This document shows positions 9,471 through 18,802 of a stretch of 64,000 bases of DNA, piece after piece (positions within the stretch are counted from its first letter, which is position 1; each line of letters begins with the position of its first letter). The notes beneath the pieces were generated by a model. That model saw nothing but the letters and a program-made list of their open reading frames with translations, was not told the DNA's origin and made no database searches. The DNA lies in the NCBI RefSeq assembly GCF_016918735.1, contig NZ_JAFFPR010000007.1:62001-126000 (forward strand), in the 5' to 3' direction. The DNA comes from Leptospira abararensis. Lineage in GTDB: Bacteria > Spirochaetota > Leptospiria > Leptospirales > Leptospiraceae. The translations under genes and the position numbers were made by a program.

Positions 9471-10931
9471 CTACCTTCCTCGAAACGACAGAATTGTTTT
9501 TCCAATTTGAATTTCGTCCAAATTATGGAGAACCTTGGGGCGAAGTAATTTTTTGCCATTTAAGTATACACCTGATTTTGAAACACAATCAAACAATATA
9601 TACTTCCCCTTTCTATTTTTTATCTTCGCATGCAGGCCTGCCACAGTGGGATCATCCAGGACAAGATGGTTTGATTCCCAACTACCGATAGTTACTTCAT
9701 CAAACTGTAGTTGGAACTGGTCCGAATTGTGATTTCCATCTCTCCGCATTAAGACCGCGTATGAATAGGAAGTTCCAGGAAGTGTTACTTTTTCGGCGAT
9801 GGCAAGGGCTATCTCGCGATCTCGAGCAGCCCTTTCCATTGTTTCCCCGTACATTCGGTCATACACTTGGAGTTCTTCTTTGCGTTCCGAAAATTCAGGT
9901 TCACTATTCGCTAGGGAAGTTAAATTTTGACTGGTTTCTTCATACCCACGTAAATAATACAAAGCTGCTAAACATAGAAAGATAAGAAACAAACTGACAG
10001 GAAAAAAGAATAAGGGATCTGAAAATTGTAAATATAAGGATCGAAAAAAAGATAGTTCGTATCTGAATTCAAATCGAATGCCCTGGTCTATGGAAATCAA
10101 ACTTCCCGAAATAAGATTCGTTTTCCACCGGGATAGTTTCCAAGGCGAAAAATAAATTAATTCAAAATCGGGAAGACCTAGGGTGCGCAAATAAGAAAAC
10201 AAATCACCATAACTATCAGATTTGGAAATATTATAATGCCTACCATTCGCATAACTTGCAAGTTTAGTAGCTTCTAAGGAGCTCGGTGCTAGTACCACCA
10301 ATTGCAGGTTTTTCTCGCGGATTCGTTTTGCCAGTTCCGGAATTTCAAAACGATCCTGCCATTCAGGAGCAAAACTTACAAAAACAAGGATATGATCTTC
10401 TGTGGATTGGTTTTTAGGAATTCCCTCTAGGAAATTTTCCCAATTCCGAATGGGATAGGTTGGTGCTGGTTCTTTCGGGAAAGGAAAGGATATGTCGAGT
10501 GTTTGGGAACGAATTCTTTCAAAGGAATGTTTTTTGTCATCTGACTGGATTTGTAATTTAGAACTCCCTCCAGTTTGTTCTGAAATCTTCACCAATTGGT
10601 TTGCCAATTGGATGATCCATCGTCTGTCTTCAGCATTCGTATAACTAGGAATAGAGATATATAAGTGGACTGGATTTTTTGCTTCCGTTTGTTCAAAGCG
10701 AAAAGATTCGGTAAGTCTAACATTCGAATCCAGCTGTTCTGAAAGTACAAACCCTTTGGGATCGATGGTTGCGTTTGAATGAAATCGAATCTTAACTTCG
10801 GGATAAGAACTTGTGTCGACTGACCGGAGTTGGAATCCTGGGTCAGCCGAGAGGACCATAGGAAGCAAAATAAGGAAGAGGAAAGTTCCTTTATTGAAAG
10901 AGAAGAGAAGCTTCCTTAAGTTGTTTTCCAT
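9471..10931 (-). CDS. Membrane protein with C-terminal FHA domain
   Basis: A 486-residue protein. It has an N-terminal signal or anchor (about residues 8-28), a large extracytoplasmic region with a possible vWA-like fold (about 145-240; no clear MIDAS motif), a membrane helix (about 308-328) and a C-terminal FHA domain (about 408-484). The FHA motifs are IGSWESNHLVLDD, HAKI, and SKSGVYLNGKK. FHA domains bind phosphothreonine peptides, so the cytoplasmic end probably reads Ser/Thr phosphorylation. It overlaps the upstream ABC gene by 41 bases. Confidence 0.8.
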   Translation of the reverse strand: MENNLRKLLFSFNKGTFLFLILLPMVLSADPGFQLRSVDTSSYPEVKIRFHSNATIDPKGFVLSEQLDSNVRLTESFRFEQTEAKNPVHLYISIPSYTNAEDRRWIIQLANQLVKISEQTGGSSKLQIQSDDKKHSFERIRSQTLDISFPFPKEPAPTYPIRNWENFLEGIPKNQSTEDHILVFVSFAPEWQDRFEIPELAKRIREKNLQLVVLAPSSLEATKLASYANGRHYNISKSDSYGDLFSYLRTLGLPDFELIYFSPWKLSRWKTNLISGSLISIDQGIRFEFRYELSFFRSLYLQFSDPLFFFPVSLFLIFLCLAALYYLRGYEETSQNLTSLANSEPEFSERKEELQVYDRMYGETMERAARDREIALAIAEKVTLPGTSYSYAVLMRRDGNHNSDQFQLQFDEVTIGSWESNHLVLDDPTVAGLHAKIKNRKGKYILFDCVSKSGVYLNGKKLLRPKVLHNLDEIQIGKTILSFRGR

Positions 10932-11646
10932 ATTTTGTTTTTGGCTCCAGGTTGTGGTTTAGAACCGGAATGGTTTCTACGACTTCCCCTTCTTTCATTA
11001 TCGTAACTAAAGAGGCCAGACTTTCGACGATCCGAAGCTCATGTGTAATAAAAACAACTGACATCCCCATTTTTGCAAGGTTTTGGACGGTTTCCAAGAC
11101 AATTTTTTCAGAAAAGGCATCGAGTCCTGTAGTGGGTTCATCCAGGACCAAAATTTCAGGGGCTCGTAAAAAAGCCAAAGAAAGAAGGATTCTTTGTTTC
11201 TCGCCACCCGACAATGTCCTTGCATATTCCTTCCAATGGGTCCTGGGAATGGACAACTGGTCCCAAATCAAAAACAAAGACTCGTAAGATACTTTCCCAA
11301 GTTCTGATAATGTAAAAAAATCTTTGGTTTGTGCTTCTATCGTTCGGAAAGGATGAAAAGCTGCATTAGGATTTTGTGGGACCATAAATAACTTCGGATT
11401 TAAACGTTTTGAAAGAACATCTTCCCCGAGGACAGTGAACGTAGTATAAGATAAATTACAATCTTTGGGAACCATTCCAAACAAAGAAAATCCCAAGGTA
11501 GATTTTCCGGATCCAGATTCACCGATAATACCGTGAACAATCCCTTTTTTAATTTCTAAAGAGATACCCTTCCAAATCTTTTGCCCACCTTTAGTTTCAA
11601 TGGTGGCATCTTTGATTTGGACAACATTTAAATCAATCGAGGCCAA
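10891..11646 (-). CDS. ABC transporter ATP-binding protein, Opp/Dpp type, orphan
   Basis: A 251-residue nucleotide-binding subunit. Walker A is GESGSGKST, the signature is LSGGEKQRI, Walker B is [12 protein letters not shown] and the H-loop is FITHELR. The arrangement resembles the OppD/OppF-DppD class for peptides or nickel. No permease or binding protein lies nearby, so the transported substrate is unknown. It may serve a transporter encoded elsewhere. It overlaps gmhA by 14 bases at its start and the FHA gene by 41 bases at its end. Confidence 0.88.
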   Translation of the reverse strand: MASIDLNVVQIKDATIETKGGQKIWKGISLEIKKGIVHGIIGESGSGKSTLGFSLFGMVPKDCNLSYTTFTVLGEDVLSKRLNPKLFMVPQNPNAAFHPFRTIEAQTKDFFTLSELGKVSYESLFLIWDQLSIPRTHWKEYARTLSGGEKQRILLSLAFLRAPEILVLDEPTTGLDAFSEKIVLETVQNLAKMGMSVVFITHELRIVESLASLVTIMKEGEVVETIPVLNHNLEPKTKYGKQLKEASLLFQ

Positions 11647-12220
11647 ATAAATCCTTCTCTATAATGCTACAAAGGATATGACCAATGAGAATATGGCATT
11701 CCTGGATCCTTGCGGTCACTTTAGAAGGAACGATGATTTCTACGTCTGCTTTACCTTTTAATTTTCCACCATCACCACCTAAAAAAAGCACCACCTTCAT
11801 ACCAATTTTCCGAGCTTCTTCTACCGCCAAAACGATGTTTTGCGAATTGCCGGAAGTAGTAAGGCCAACAAAAACATCTGTTGGTTTTCCAAATGCTTGG
11901 ACTTGCCTCTGAAATACATATTCATAACCATAATCATTGGAACAAGCGGTAAGAACTGCCTGGTCACTATTAAGAGCAAGAGCAGGAATGGCCTTTCTTT
12001 CATTTCCAGACTTATAACGAACTACAAGTTCTGCCGCAATATGAGAAGCATCACAACTGGATCCACCGTTACCACAAAAGTATAATAACCCATTTTGTTT
12101 TAAGGAATCTACAAGTAGTCTTCCTGCAGATTCAATGGAAGGCAAAAGAGCAGGAAATAACTGTTGTTTTACAGCAATAGAATCTTCGATTTGTTTTTGA
12201 ATGAGCGATTTATGATCCAT
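11633..12220 (-). CDS. gmhA: SIS-domain phosphoheptose isomerase-like protein
   Basis: A 195-residue SIS-domain protein matching GmhA in length. Its motifs are [18 protein letters not shown] near residue 48, TTSGNS near 120 and [13 protein letters not shown] near the C terminus, which supplies the active-site histidine. GmhA converts sedoheptulose 7-phosphate to heptose 7-phosphate for lipopolysaccharide core and O-antigen sugars. Position between a glycosyltransferase operon member and envelope genes fits that role. It overlaps both neighbours, 11 bases upstream and 14 downstream. Confidence 0.85.
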   Translation of the reverse strand: MDHKSLIQKQIEDSIAVKQQLFPALLPSIESAGRLLVDSLKQNGLLYFCGNGGSSCDASHIAAELVVRYKSGNERKAIPALALNSDQAVLTACSNDYGYEYVFQRQVQAFGKPTDVFVGLTTSGNSQNIVLAVEEARKIGMKVVLFLGGDGGKLKGKADVEIIVPSKVTARIQECHILIGHILCSIIEKDLFGLD

Positions 12221-12983
12221 GGATTTCTTCCCTTTCCCGTCTTTCTTTTATGAGATTGATTTTATTTCCGAATTCAGTAAGAGCGGAACCGAACCCGAAA
12301 AAATTTTTGGCTTTGGAATAGGGATTGTTTTGGTCTGTTGTCCCCAAATTCAAATAAAAGAGTTCATCCCTTACCAAACGAATTTGTCTTTCTGTCGCTA
12401 CCGATTCAAAAAACATTCGACATTCCTCCCCAATCGCAAGCATCACTAGAGCCATGGAATTAGGTTTCATTTGTAAAACTAATTGTTCTTTCCAAAATCT
12501 TTCCCATGAGAGAACGATTCGCCAATCCTCTTTGGGACTATCCGCTTCTAAAAACAAATCTGTTTTCGGAATAGAAAGAGAAGTGAGTAGTCCGTCAACA
12601 CCCGAAAGGTCTTTGGTCAGATTTTTGTTTAAATCTCCTTCATCCACAAATAGGACTCCAGACCATTTACCATCTTTGTTTTTATACAAGTGGTTACCTG
12701 TAACTAAAATAATGGAGTAGTTTTCTCCTTCGACCCGAAAGAGTTTATCGTTTGTTTTTGTTAAGCGAAACTTAGGAGTTTCTAGAACCACTCCCGAATC
12801 CACTTGTTTAGTTCGAAGTTTCTTTTTCCAATTCTCGATCGCAAAAGCCCATTCTATGGAAAAGGATTTGGGTTCTTTTTTTGATTTTCCCAAATCTTCC
12901 TCTTTGGGCTTCCCGTTGGCTCCAAAAAAAAATAAGATACGTCGAAACCAACTTTTTCTGGATTTTTTATTCGTTTTTGCCAT
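12210..12983 (-). CDS. Conserved-looking protein of unknown function
   Basis: A 257-residue protein I do not recognise. The first 40 residues are strongly basic with a short hydrophobic patch ([10 protein letters not shown]), followed by a soluble mixed alpha/beta region without obvious motifs. No signal peptide cleavage site or membrane helix is clear. It overlaps the glycosyltransferase gene by 17 bases and gmhA by 11, so it is probably translated as part of the same envelope operon. Its function may relate to polysaccharide synthesis, by position only. Confidence 0.7.
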   Translation of the reverse strand: MAKTNKKSRKSWFRRILFFFGANGKPKEEDLGKSKKEPKSFSIEWAFAIENWKKKLRTKQVDSGVVLETPKFRLTKTNDKLFRVEGENYSIILVTGNHLYKNKDGKWSGVLFVDEGDLNKNLTKDLSGVDGLLTSLSIPKTDLFLEADSPKEDWRIVLSWERFWKEQLVLQMKPNSMALVMLAIGEECRMFFESVATERQIRLVRDELFYLNLGTTDQNNPYSKAKNFFGFGSALTEFGNKINLIKERREREEIHGS

Positions 12984-13791
12984 ACTCTTTTCTTACATTG
13001 GAAGGACGTTCGATCTGTCTGCGATCCAGTTCATAAAGTTTTGCATATTTAAGGAAGGTAGAAAATGCAGAGGCAATCGCAATCCAAAGCCCAGGGATTC
13101 CATCCAAAAACCCAAATTTAAAAAGATAGATTTCTAAAAACTTACCCAGGGGTTTGAATATTGTTTTGGTTAAGGAAAAACGTTCACCTTTCGCATAACG
13201 AGTATATGCGACAATACTGGAGAACTGGTTAATAGTCGTAATTTGGTGGCTAAAATCAGTGAAACTATAATGAAGGATATCTCCTTTCATCACTTTTCCA
13301 ATAGAACCTGGTTTTAACTCGATGTAATCGTGAGGATTTTCTCCCACCCAAGTAGCAGCATTTTTTTGAAACAACCGAAATCTGCAGAGGGGATACCATC
13401 CACTGTGACGAATCCACCGACCCAAATGATAAGTTAGTCTTGCAATTTTATATCCATCGGCAGTGATCATTTCTGATTCTAAAAAAGCTTCAATCGAATG
13501 AACCAGGGTTTTATCTGCACGTTCATCAGCATCAAGAGAAAGAATCCAATCATTCGAACAAAAACCAATCGCCTTGTTCTTTTGTTCTACGTGACCTGGA
13601 AATGGAGATTCATAAAACTTTACTTTGGAAAAGGAGGTCGCTATTTCTTTTGTACGATCTGTACTCAGAGAATCTAAAACAATGATTTCGTCTGCTACGG
13701 ATTCGATGGACCGGACACAATCCCCGATATTTTTTTCTTCATTGAAGGTAATGATGGCCACCGACAATTTTCTTTTTCTCTTGCCTTCCAT
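12967..13791 (-). CDS. Family 2 glycosyltransferase, WaaE/KdtX-like
   Basis: A 274-residue GT-A fold transferase. It has SVAIITFNEEKNIGDCVRSI near the N terminus, DEIIVLDSLSTDRT, and the metal-binding DADERAD near residue 90. The sequence around WYPLCRFRLFQK and GENPHDYI is typical of the WaaE/KdtX group, which adds glucose to lipopolysaccharide core. A hydrophobic stretch near residues 225-245 may tether it to the membrane. It is the first gene of the overlapping envelope operon and is divergent from the ligase-like gene with only 30 bases between starts. Confidence 0.88.
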   Translation of the reverse strand: MEGKRKRKLSVAIITFNEEKNIGDCVRSIESVADEIIVLDSLSTDRTKEIATSFSKVKFYESPFPGHVEQKNKAIGFCSNDWILSLDADERADKTLVHSIEAFLESEMITADGYKIARLTYHLGRWIRHSGWYPLCRFRLFQKNAATWVGENPHDYIELKPGSIGKVMKGDILHYSFTDFSHQITTINQFSSIVAYTRYAKGERFSLTKTIFKPLGKFLEIYLFKFGFLDGIPGLWIAIASAFSTFLKYAKLYELDRRQIERPSNVRKEYGKNE

Positions 13792-13821
13792 AGGAGTTAA
13801 AACCTATTCTAAGAAACAAAT

Positions 13822-15705
13822 ATGATTGGGAAAGAAACATTTCATAAGATTTCCGTTGTTTTTCTATACCTTTTCTTTGTTCTTTCACCATTTTCCATTA
13901 GCCTTTGCCAAATTTTTGCCGGTGCTTCGCTTTTCTTTTTATTTTTAGATTCTGCCTGCCAAAAAAAAATTCCTCAATGGGAGCCTAGTTTCCTATTTTG
14001 GATCCTTCTCTATTTAAGTTTCTTAATCACCCCTGTTTTGCAGTATGAAGTTACTGACTGGAAACGAACTCTATTGAAATCCGAATTTGGTGATGTTTGG
14101 ATGGCTTTTTTACTACTGCAGCATTCTCGCCTGAACTGGACTCAGAAAAAAAGGTTAAAACGAGCGGTGGAAATAGGAGCGATCTTTCTTATTTTGTCCG
14201 GCCTTCTTTCCCTCCTTTCCCCCTACCGATTGGCCCCGTTTGTTATGGATGGATTTCAGTATTTAGAAGGTAGACGCCTTCCCCACCAATTAGCAAACCT
14301 TATGGGAAAACTTCCTTTGTATTTACCCATCGGATTCCAAAGTACCCACTTAACTTATGGTGGGTTACTTTCCCTTTATTTGCCTTCACTCTTTGTTAGA
14401 ACTCTAAGGACTTTTCAAATCAATAGAAAAAAATCCAAATTTAGGATTTCCTTAAGTCTCCTTTTGGGACTTTCTCTTTTGGGACTTGTTTTACTTTTCC
14501 TCAACCAAAGCCGATCGATTTGGTTTGGACTGTTATTTGGAATGGTTCTTTTGTCCCTCCACAAAAGGTTCTCCCTAAAGAAATACCTTCCAGGTTTAGG
14601 ATTGGCCCTTTTCCTACTCATTATCATTTCCTATTTTTTCTACCAAAATAATTGGTTATTCCAAAGAGCCATCGATGATTTATTCGCTAAACGTTCGTTA
14701 GAGAACCAGAGGGTATGGATTCACAAAATGAATTTTGCAATTCTAAAGGATTCCTTTCTTTTAGGGATAGGATCAGGCAATTATCCTTCGGAATTTGTGG
14801 CAAAGGCTGTTTCTTTAGTACGGGACTTTCCAGAATTGTATTATGATTTATCGATCACCCCTAAATCACATGCACATTTTGACTTTTTACATTTTTGGCT
14901 ACTGGGTGGAATCATTGGTGGATTCAGTTATCTTAGTTTTTTATTTTTAAAAACAAAAAGTATCCTTCAAGTAAGAAAACAGAGTTTTTTCTTTTTGGGT
15001 TTTTTTGCTATTTCTTTTGCTGGAAGCTTTCAATGTTTTTTGTTAGATGATGAAGTTCTCCTGCCTTTGCTCGGAATGTTATGCCTATTGCCCCTCTCTC
15101 ATCTAAAAAGAAAGTCCAATGGCAATGCATATGGTTATGAAAATAAAAACAAAGTTTATGGTCTGATTCTTTTTTGGATTACCGTTTCTTGTTTGGGAGC
15201 TCTTTACCTATCAAGAACTCCTGTAAAAGAACTTTTCCTACACAGAGCTCGCACAGAAAACAATTTCCCAGACAAAATCGCACAGTCCTCTATCAATGCA
15301 GAAACGCCAGTCGCACTGCCACTTGGAACTAAGGAAATGTATTTCAAACTCTCAGGTTGTTTGGACCACGATGTCAATTTTGATAGCAAAGCCCAAGTCC
15401 GAGTCGCACCCATTCAGTTACAAATTGATTGGAAAGAAATTCCGTTCGGTGAGCTCCCCACCGCACTAGTTTTGGAAACCCGCAAACGAGAAAGTTTTGA
15501 CCAAGACAAAGATTACCGAGTACAAGCGGAACGAATTGTGAAAACGGAAATTTTCTTAAATCCAACAAAGTTATTACTAGTTCAAGTGAATCCCAAGGAT
15601 CATATAAATGCCGAAATAGAATTCATCGATTTTGGATTTAGATATTTTTGGAAGGGAGAAAGACCATTTCTTCCCATGATTGCAATTTCTGGAAATTGTA
15701 ATTGA
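13822..15705 (+). CDS. O-antigen ligase/polymerase-like membrane protein
   Basis: A 627-residue protein with about ten hydrophobic segments between residues 8 and 460. A Wzy_C-type core includes LNQSRSIWFGLLFGM and the periplasmic loop LGIGSGNYPSEF followed by KSHAHFDFLHFWLLGG. That His-rich loop and the Arg before the helix are typical of WaaL/Wzy enzymes that join or polymerise O-antigen. The last 150 residues are soluble and unusual in length for WaaL. It diverges from the glycosyltransferase gene, supporting a role in surface polysaccharide assembly. Ligase versus polymerase is not decided. Confidence 0.8.
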   Translation: MIGKETFHKISVVFLYLFFVLSPFSISLCQIFAGASLFFLFLDSACQKKIPQWEPSFLFWILLYLSFLITPVLQYEVTDWKRTLLKSEFGDVWMAFLLLQHSRLNWTQKKRLKRAVEIGAIFLILSGLLSLLSPYRLAPFVMDGFQYLEGRRLPHQLANLMGKLPLYLPIGFQSTHLTYGGLLSLYLPSLFVRTLRTFQINRKKSKFRISLSLLLGLSLLGLVLLFLNQSRSIWFGLLFGMVLLSLHKRFSLKKYLPGLGLALFLLIIISYFFYQNNWLFQRAIDDLFAKRSLENQRVWIHKMNFAILKDSFLLGIGSGNYPSEFVAKAVSLVRDFPELYYDLSITPKSHAHFDFLHFWLLGGIIGGFSYLSFLFLKTKSILQVRKQSFFFLGFFAISFAGSFQCFLLDDEVLLPLLGMLCLLPLSHLKRKSNGNAYGYENKNKVYGLILFWITVSCLGALYLSRTPVKELFLHRARTENNFPDKIAQSSINAETPVALPLGTKEMYFKLSGCLDHDVNFDSKAQVRVAPIQLQIDWKEIPFGELPTALVLETRKRESFDQDKDYRVQAERIVKTEIFLNPTKLLLVQVNPKDHINAEIEFIDFGFRYFWKGERPFLPMIAISGNCN

Positions 15706-15706
15706 G

Positions 15707-16250
15707 TCGGATCGCTTCGGCCTTCCTGGCCTATCGATCTAAAGCCCGTCTTGCTCGTCACCGAAAGGACCCCTGCCTTCGGAAAAAACATTTACGCTCC
15801 ATCCACCCTTGACCCTTTAGGCCAACTTCGCCTCCGGCTTTTATAAAGCCTACGCGGGGTCGCTACGTTTTTAAGAGATGTTGATTTTAGTTCTGTGTGA
15901 TTTTGAAGGTCCGCGGGAATCGCTTCGAACTTCGGCCATCCTGGCCTTTCGTTCTCAGCCCGTCTTGCTCGTCACCTCAGGCATCCTGCCTTCGGAAAAA
16001 ACATGTACGCTCCATCCACCCTTGGCCCTTTAGGCCAACTTCGCCTCCGGCTTTTATAAAGCCTACGCGGGGTTGCTACGTTTTTAAGAGATGTTGATTT
16101 TAGTTCTGTGTGATTTTGAAGGTCCGCGGGAATCGCTTCGAACTTCGGCCATCCTGGCCTTTCGTTCTCAGCCCGTCTTGCTCGTCACCTCAGGCATCCT
16201 GCCTTCGGAAAAAACGTATACGCTCCCTACGGGTCGCTACGTTTTTTTTG
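15707..16250. repeat. Tandem array of 213-bp GC-rich repeats
   Basis: Three copies lie head to tail in the 565-bp gap between the ligase-like gene and tRNA-Leu. Copy A (about 15707-15896) is diverged at its start. Copy B (15897-16109) is a full 213-bp unit. Copy C (16110 to about 16250) lacks roughly 70 internal bases. Copies B and C are nearly identical over their shared part. The DNA is visibly richer in GC than its surroundings and packed with short hairpins such as GGCCATCCTGGCC and TTGGCCCTTTAGGCCAA. Each copy has an A-run...T-run border. Open frames across it show the period and are not credible genes. Confidence 0.85.
16209..16249. terminator. Probable terminator after the tRNA genes, inside repeat copy C
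   Basis: AAAAAACGTA at 16209 pairs with TACGTTTTTT ending at 16247, with a smaller CCC/GGG hairpin inside. Read on the minus strand it lies 21 bases beyond the 3' end of tRNA-Leu and ends in a T-run, as expected of a factor-independent terminator. It is symmetrical enough to work in both directions. The outer stem is AT-rich, so strength is uncertain. Confidence 0.5.
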
Positions 16251-16270
16251 ACTCGCAATCGTTCGATTCT

Positions 16271-16354
16271 TACCTGGAGCGGGAATCGAACCCGCACGGG
16301 ATTACTCCCACAGGATTTTAAGTCCTGTGTGTCTACCAATTCCACCATCCAGGC
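16271..16354 (-). tRNA. tRNA-Leu, anticodon UAA
   Basis: An 84-nt class II tRNA. The minus strand begins GCCTGGATGGTGGAATTGGT, with anticodon TAA in the context ACTTAAAAT. A variable-arm hairpin (GGGAG...CCC type) precedes the T arm CGGGTTCGATTCCCG. The acceptor stem pairs fully with one G-U pair, and the discriminator is A. The 3' CCA is not encoded. It lies 15 bases downstream of tRNA-Cys and is probably co-transcribed with it. Confidence 0.96.
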
Positions 16355-16369
16355 GAATGTACCGTGATT

Positions 16370-16440
<71 letters not shown>

Positions 16441-16456
16441 AATCGTGACTTTGGAT

Positions 16457-16484
16457 AGGCTAAAATAGGAAGGTCTGGTGTCAA
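16457..16484 (-). promoter_or_regulatory. Likely sigma-70 promoter of the tRNA-Cys/tRNA-Leu unit
   Basis: On the minus strand a perfect TTGACA (16484-16479) is followed after 16 bases by TAGCCT (16462-16457), which keeps the TAnnnT pattern of a -10 box. The tRNA-Cys 5' end lies 16 bases further on, a normal distance for a short processed leader. Confidence 0.55.
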
Positions 16485-16572
16485 ATGGAAACTGTTTTCA
16501 CTTTTCATGAGATTGTAACATTTCAGAGAAAAATCAAATTGCGTAACCTTTCCCAGAGGATGCGCTGTAAAT

Positions 16573-16932
16573 ATGAACGTAAAGACCATCCTATCCTTAT
16601 CCATTCTATCGATTGTATCTCAAGTTTCTTATGCGGACACAGTAACTGTGAAAGCAACAAAAGAGGTTTTGGAAAACGTAAAAACATCCTCCCCTACTGC
16701 CAATTATGTTTTAGTAGAATCTAAGGATGGCACCAAACAAGCGTTTAAAAAGAATGCAGTGGAAGTAGTTTCTCTTCCTGTAGTTTGGGAAGCTTCTAAA
16801 GAAGAAACAAAAACGGAGGTTGCAAAATCAGATGAACCAAAAGAAAACCCGGAAAATCAAGGTTTCTTTTCTAGACGCCTTCCGGAACTCGCAATTGGCG
16901 GGATGGCACTCCTTTGGTTTCTGCTTCCGTAA
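16573..16932 (+). CDS. Small exported protein of unknown function
   Basis: A 119-residue protein: signal peptide MNVKTILSLSILSIVSQVSYA, then a short domain with TANYVLVESKDGTKQAFKKNAVEV that resembles a small beta-barrel SH3-like segment. A Glu/Lys-rich linker and a C-terminal hydrophobic segment (LAIGGMALLWFLLP) follow and could anchor it to a membrane. No family is recognised. AGAGGA lies about 14 bases before the ATG. It is convergent with guaA. Confidence 0.7.
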   Translation: MNVKTILSLSILSIVSQVSYADTVTVKATKEVLENVKTSSPTANYVLVESKDGTKQAFKKNAVEVVSLPVVWEASKEETKTEVAKSDEPKENPENQGFFSRRLPELAIGGMALLWFLLP

Positions 16933-16960
16933 TACTTTTCTAAAAAGTGCCTAACCCATG

Positions 16961-18760
16961 CTACTCCCATTCTATCGTTCCCGGTGGTTTGTGAGTGAGG
17001 TCATACAAAACCAAAGAAATCAACGGAAGAGCTAACAATTCTTTGGTGATCCGATCTAAAATCTTTCGGTCCATTTGGTAAAAATTGGCAGTCATTGCCT
17101 CTGTGGATTCCACTGGCCGAAGCACCACCCCATAAGTTTTTTCCCGCAGCCCGACAGGAACTAAAACCACTGGCATTTGCCAAATATGATTGTGAATGTC
17201 TTCTTCATAAAGGATTCGATTCACGATCGCATCGGCCTCACGTAAAACATCAGAATGTTCTTTGTCCAAACTCAGTTTGGTATAATGGAAAGAACTTGAA
17301 AAATGGTCAATCCCTGGGGCAAATACCACCCGATTGATTTGTTTTTTGAAATTTGTGATACCAACGGCGCATTCGTCTAACTCATCCCAATGAGTCGTAA
17401 AATCATTCAAAACGGCGCAGTGAGCATAGCTCCTTTGGTCACCTTGCACTCCTACAGAAAGAATCGGTAAAATTTTTACTTCAGCTTTTTTTGCACTAAA
17501 ACCCAAATCAGAAAAATCGAGTTCCGGGGGATGAGTTTCAGGACTCGCAATCATACGTACAACAAGTCCCGGCCCAGGAAAAGGATGTCTTTCGATCCAA
17601 CGTTCTGGGAGTCCGAGTAACCTTCCGAGTTCCCTTACTTCATCTTTGTATAAATCTGCGATTGGCTCGATGATTTTTCCTTCTTGGATGAGTTTTTCTA
17701 TTTGAGGGACGCGGTTGTGGTGCGTTTTGATTTTATGAGAATGTTTTGTGCCACCCGATTCAATGGTATCAGGATAAATGGTTCCCTGCCCGAGTAGCCA
17801 ATGTTCGGAATCCAATCCAAGAGAATCGGTAGCCTTACTTTGTGCTTCTAAAAACAGATCTCCGACAATGCGGCGTTTTTTTTCGGGATCAAATTCGTTT
17901 TGTAAGTGTTGGTAAAAGATGTCACTTTCATCCCAAATGGTGAGATCAAAGCCTACATGGTGTAAGTTATCCATTAAGTCTTTTACTTCGTTTTTACGCA
18001 TAAAGCCTGTATCAACAAGGAGGCCTTTGACACGATCTTTTCCCAGGGCTTTCGCTAAAAGTAAATAAGCTACGGAAGAATCCACACCGCCAGAAACTAA
18101 TAAAAAAACATTTTTTCCAACAGGTACTTTCTTTTGTAACTCGGAGATTTGTTTTTCTAAAAACTGTGAGATACTCCAACTAGACCCAGCCCCACAAAGA
18201 GATACAAAGTTTTTCAGTAAAATTTCACCTTCGTCGGAGTGAGTGACTTCTGGATGGAATTGAATTCCAAATTGTTTTTTAGACTCATTTGAAACAAACG
18301 CATAACGACAATTATCTGAGGAAGCAACAATTTTAAATCCCTCTGGCATTCGAACTACTTCGTCCCCATGGCTCATCCAAACTTTGGTTTTAGAAGAAAG
18401 AGATTTTGAAAGTAAAGAATTGGGGTTTTGAATTTCTAAAATGGCAGGACCGTATTCTTTAGAGTTAGAAGATACCACCTCCCCACCGAGAGCTTTCATC
18501 AACAGTTGATGGCCATAACAGATTCCTAAAATGGGAACTGATGTTTTAAAAAAACCGTCTGGTAGGAGCGGTGCCCCTTTTTCATACACGCTGCTCGGAC
18601 CTCCTGATAGAATGATTCCAGCATAGGATTCATAAACAGACAATGGTTCTTCATTGGAAAGGATTTCCGTATAGGCTCCAAGCCTTCGAATTCGGGAAGC
18701 GATGAGGTGAGCGTATTGACCGCCGAAATCGACGACTGCAATTTTTTTATCACTTTTCAT
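16961..18760 (-). CDS. guaA: GMP synthase (glutamine-hydrolysing), long eukaryote-like form
   Basis: A 599-residue enzyme that aminates XMP to GMP. The class I amidotransferase domain has GGPSSVYEKGAP, the nucleophile in GICYGHQLL and FHPEVTHSDEGE. The synthetase domain has the P-loop LVSGGVDSS. The C-terminal part is about 75 residues longer than the 525-residue E. coli enzyme. It contains VGVQGDQRSY and YDLTHKPPGTIEWE, which I recall from the long eukaryotic GMPS. ATG 18760 was chosen over an in-frame TTG at 18802, because the protein then begins MKSDKKIAVVDFGGQYAHL. Confidence 0.95.
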   Translation of the reverse strand: MKSDKKIAVVDFGGQYAHLIASRIRRLGAYTEILSNEEPLSVYESYAGIILSGGPSSVYEKGAPLLPDGFFKTSVPILGICYGHQLLMKALGGEVVSSNSKEYGPAILEIQNPNSLLSKSLSSKTKVWMSHGDEVVRMPEGFKIVASSDNCRYAFVSNESKKQFGIQFHPEVTHSDEGEILLKNFVSLCGAGSSWSISQFLEKQISELQKKVPVGKNVFLLVSGGVDSSVAYLLLAKALGKDRVKGLLVDTGFMRKNEVKDLMDNLHHVGFDLTIWDESDIFYQHLQNEFDPEKKRRIVGDLFLEAQSKATDSLGLDSEHWLLGQGTIYPDTIESGGTKHSHKIKTHHNRVPQIEKLIQEGKIIEPIADLYKDEVRELGRLLGLPERWIERHPFPGPGLVVRMIASPETHPPELDFSDLGFSAKKAEVKILPILSVGVQGDQRSYAHCAVLNDFTTHWDELDECAVGITNFKKQINRVVFAPGIDHFSSSFHYTKLSLDKEHSDVLREADAIVNRILYEEDIHNHIWQMPVVLVPVGLREKTYGVVLRPVESTEAMTANFYQMDRKILDRITKELLALPLISLVLYDLTHKPPGTIEWE

Positions 18761-18802
18761 GGGATGATTCCAAAATAATTTTGCAATTGTCGGGGTAAAC
18801 AA

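Noticed and set aside
15897..16367. Open frames of 66-85 residues across the repeat array
   Set aside because: They recur at the 213-bp period in overlapping frames, run into tRNA-Leu, and have no ribosome sites or recognisable protein features.
16485..16724. 79-residue frame over the start of the small exported protein
   Set aside because: It overlaps the better-supported exported protein in another frame and the tRNA promoter. No signal or family features.
18761..18802. preQ1 riboswitch before queF
   Set aside because: Only 42 bases separate the guaA and queF starts, and no H-type pseudoknot pattern is visible.
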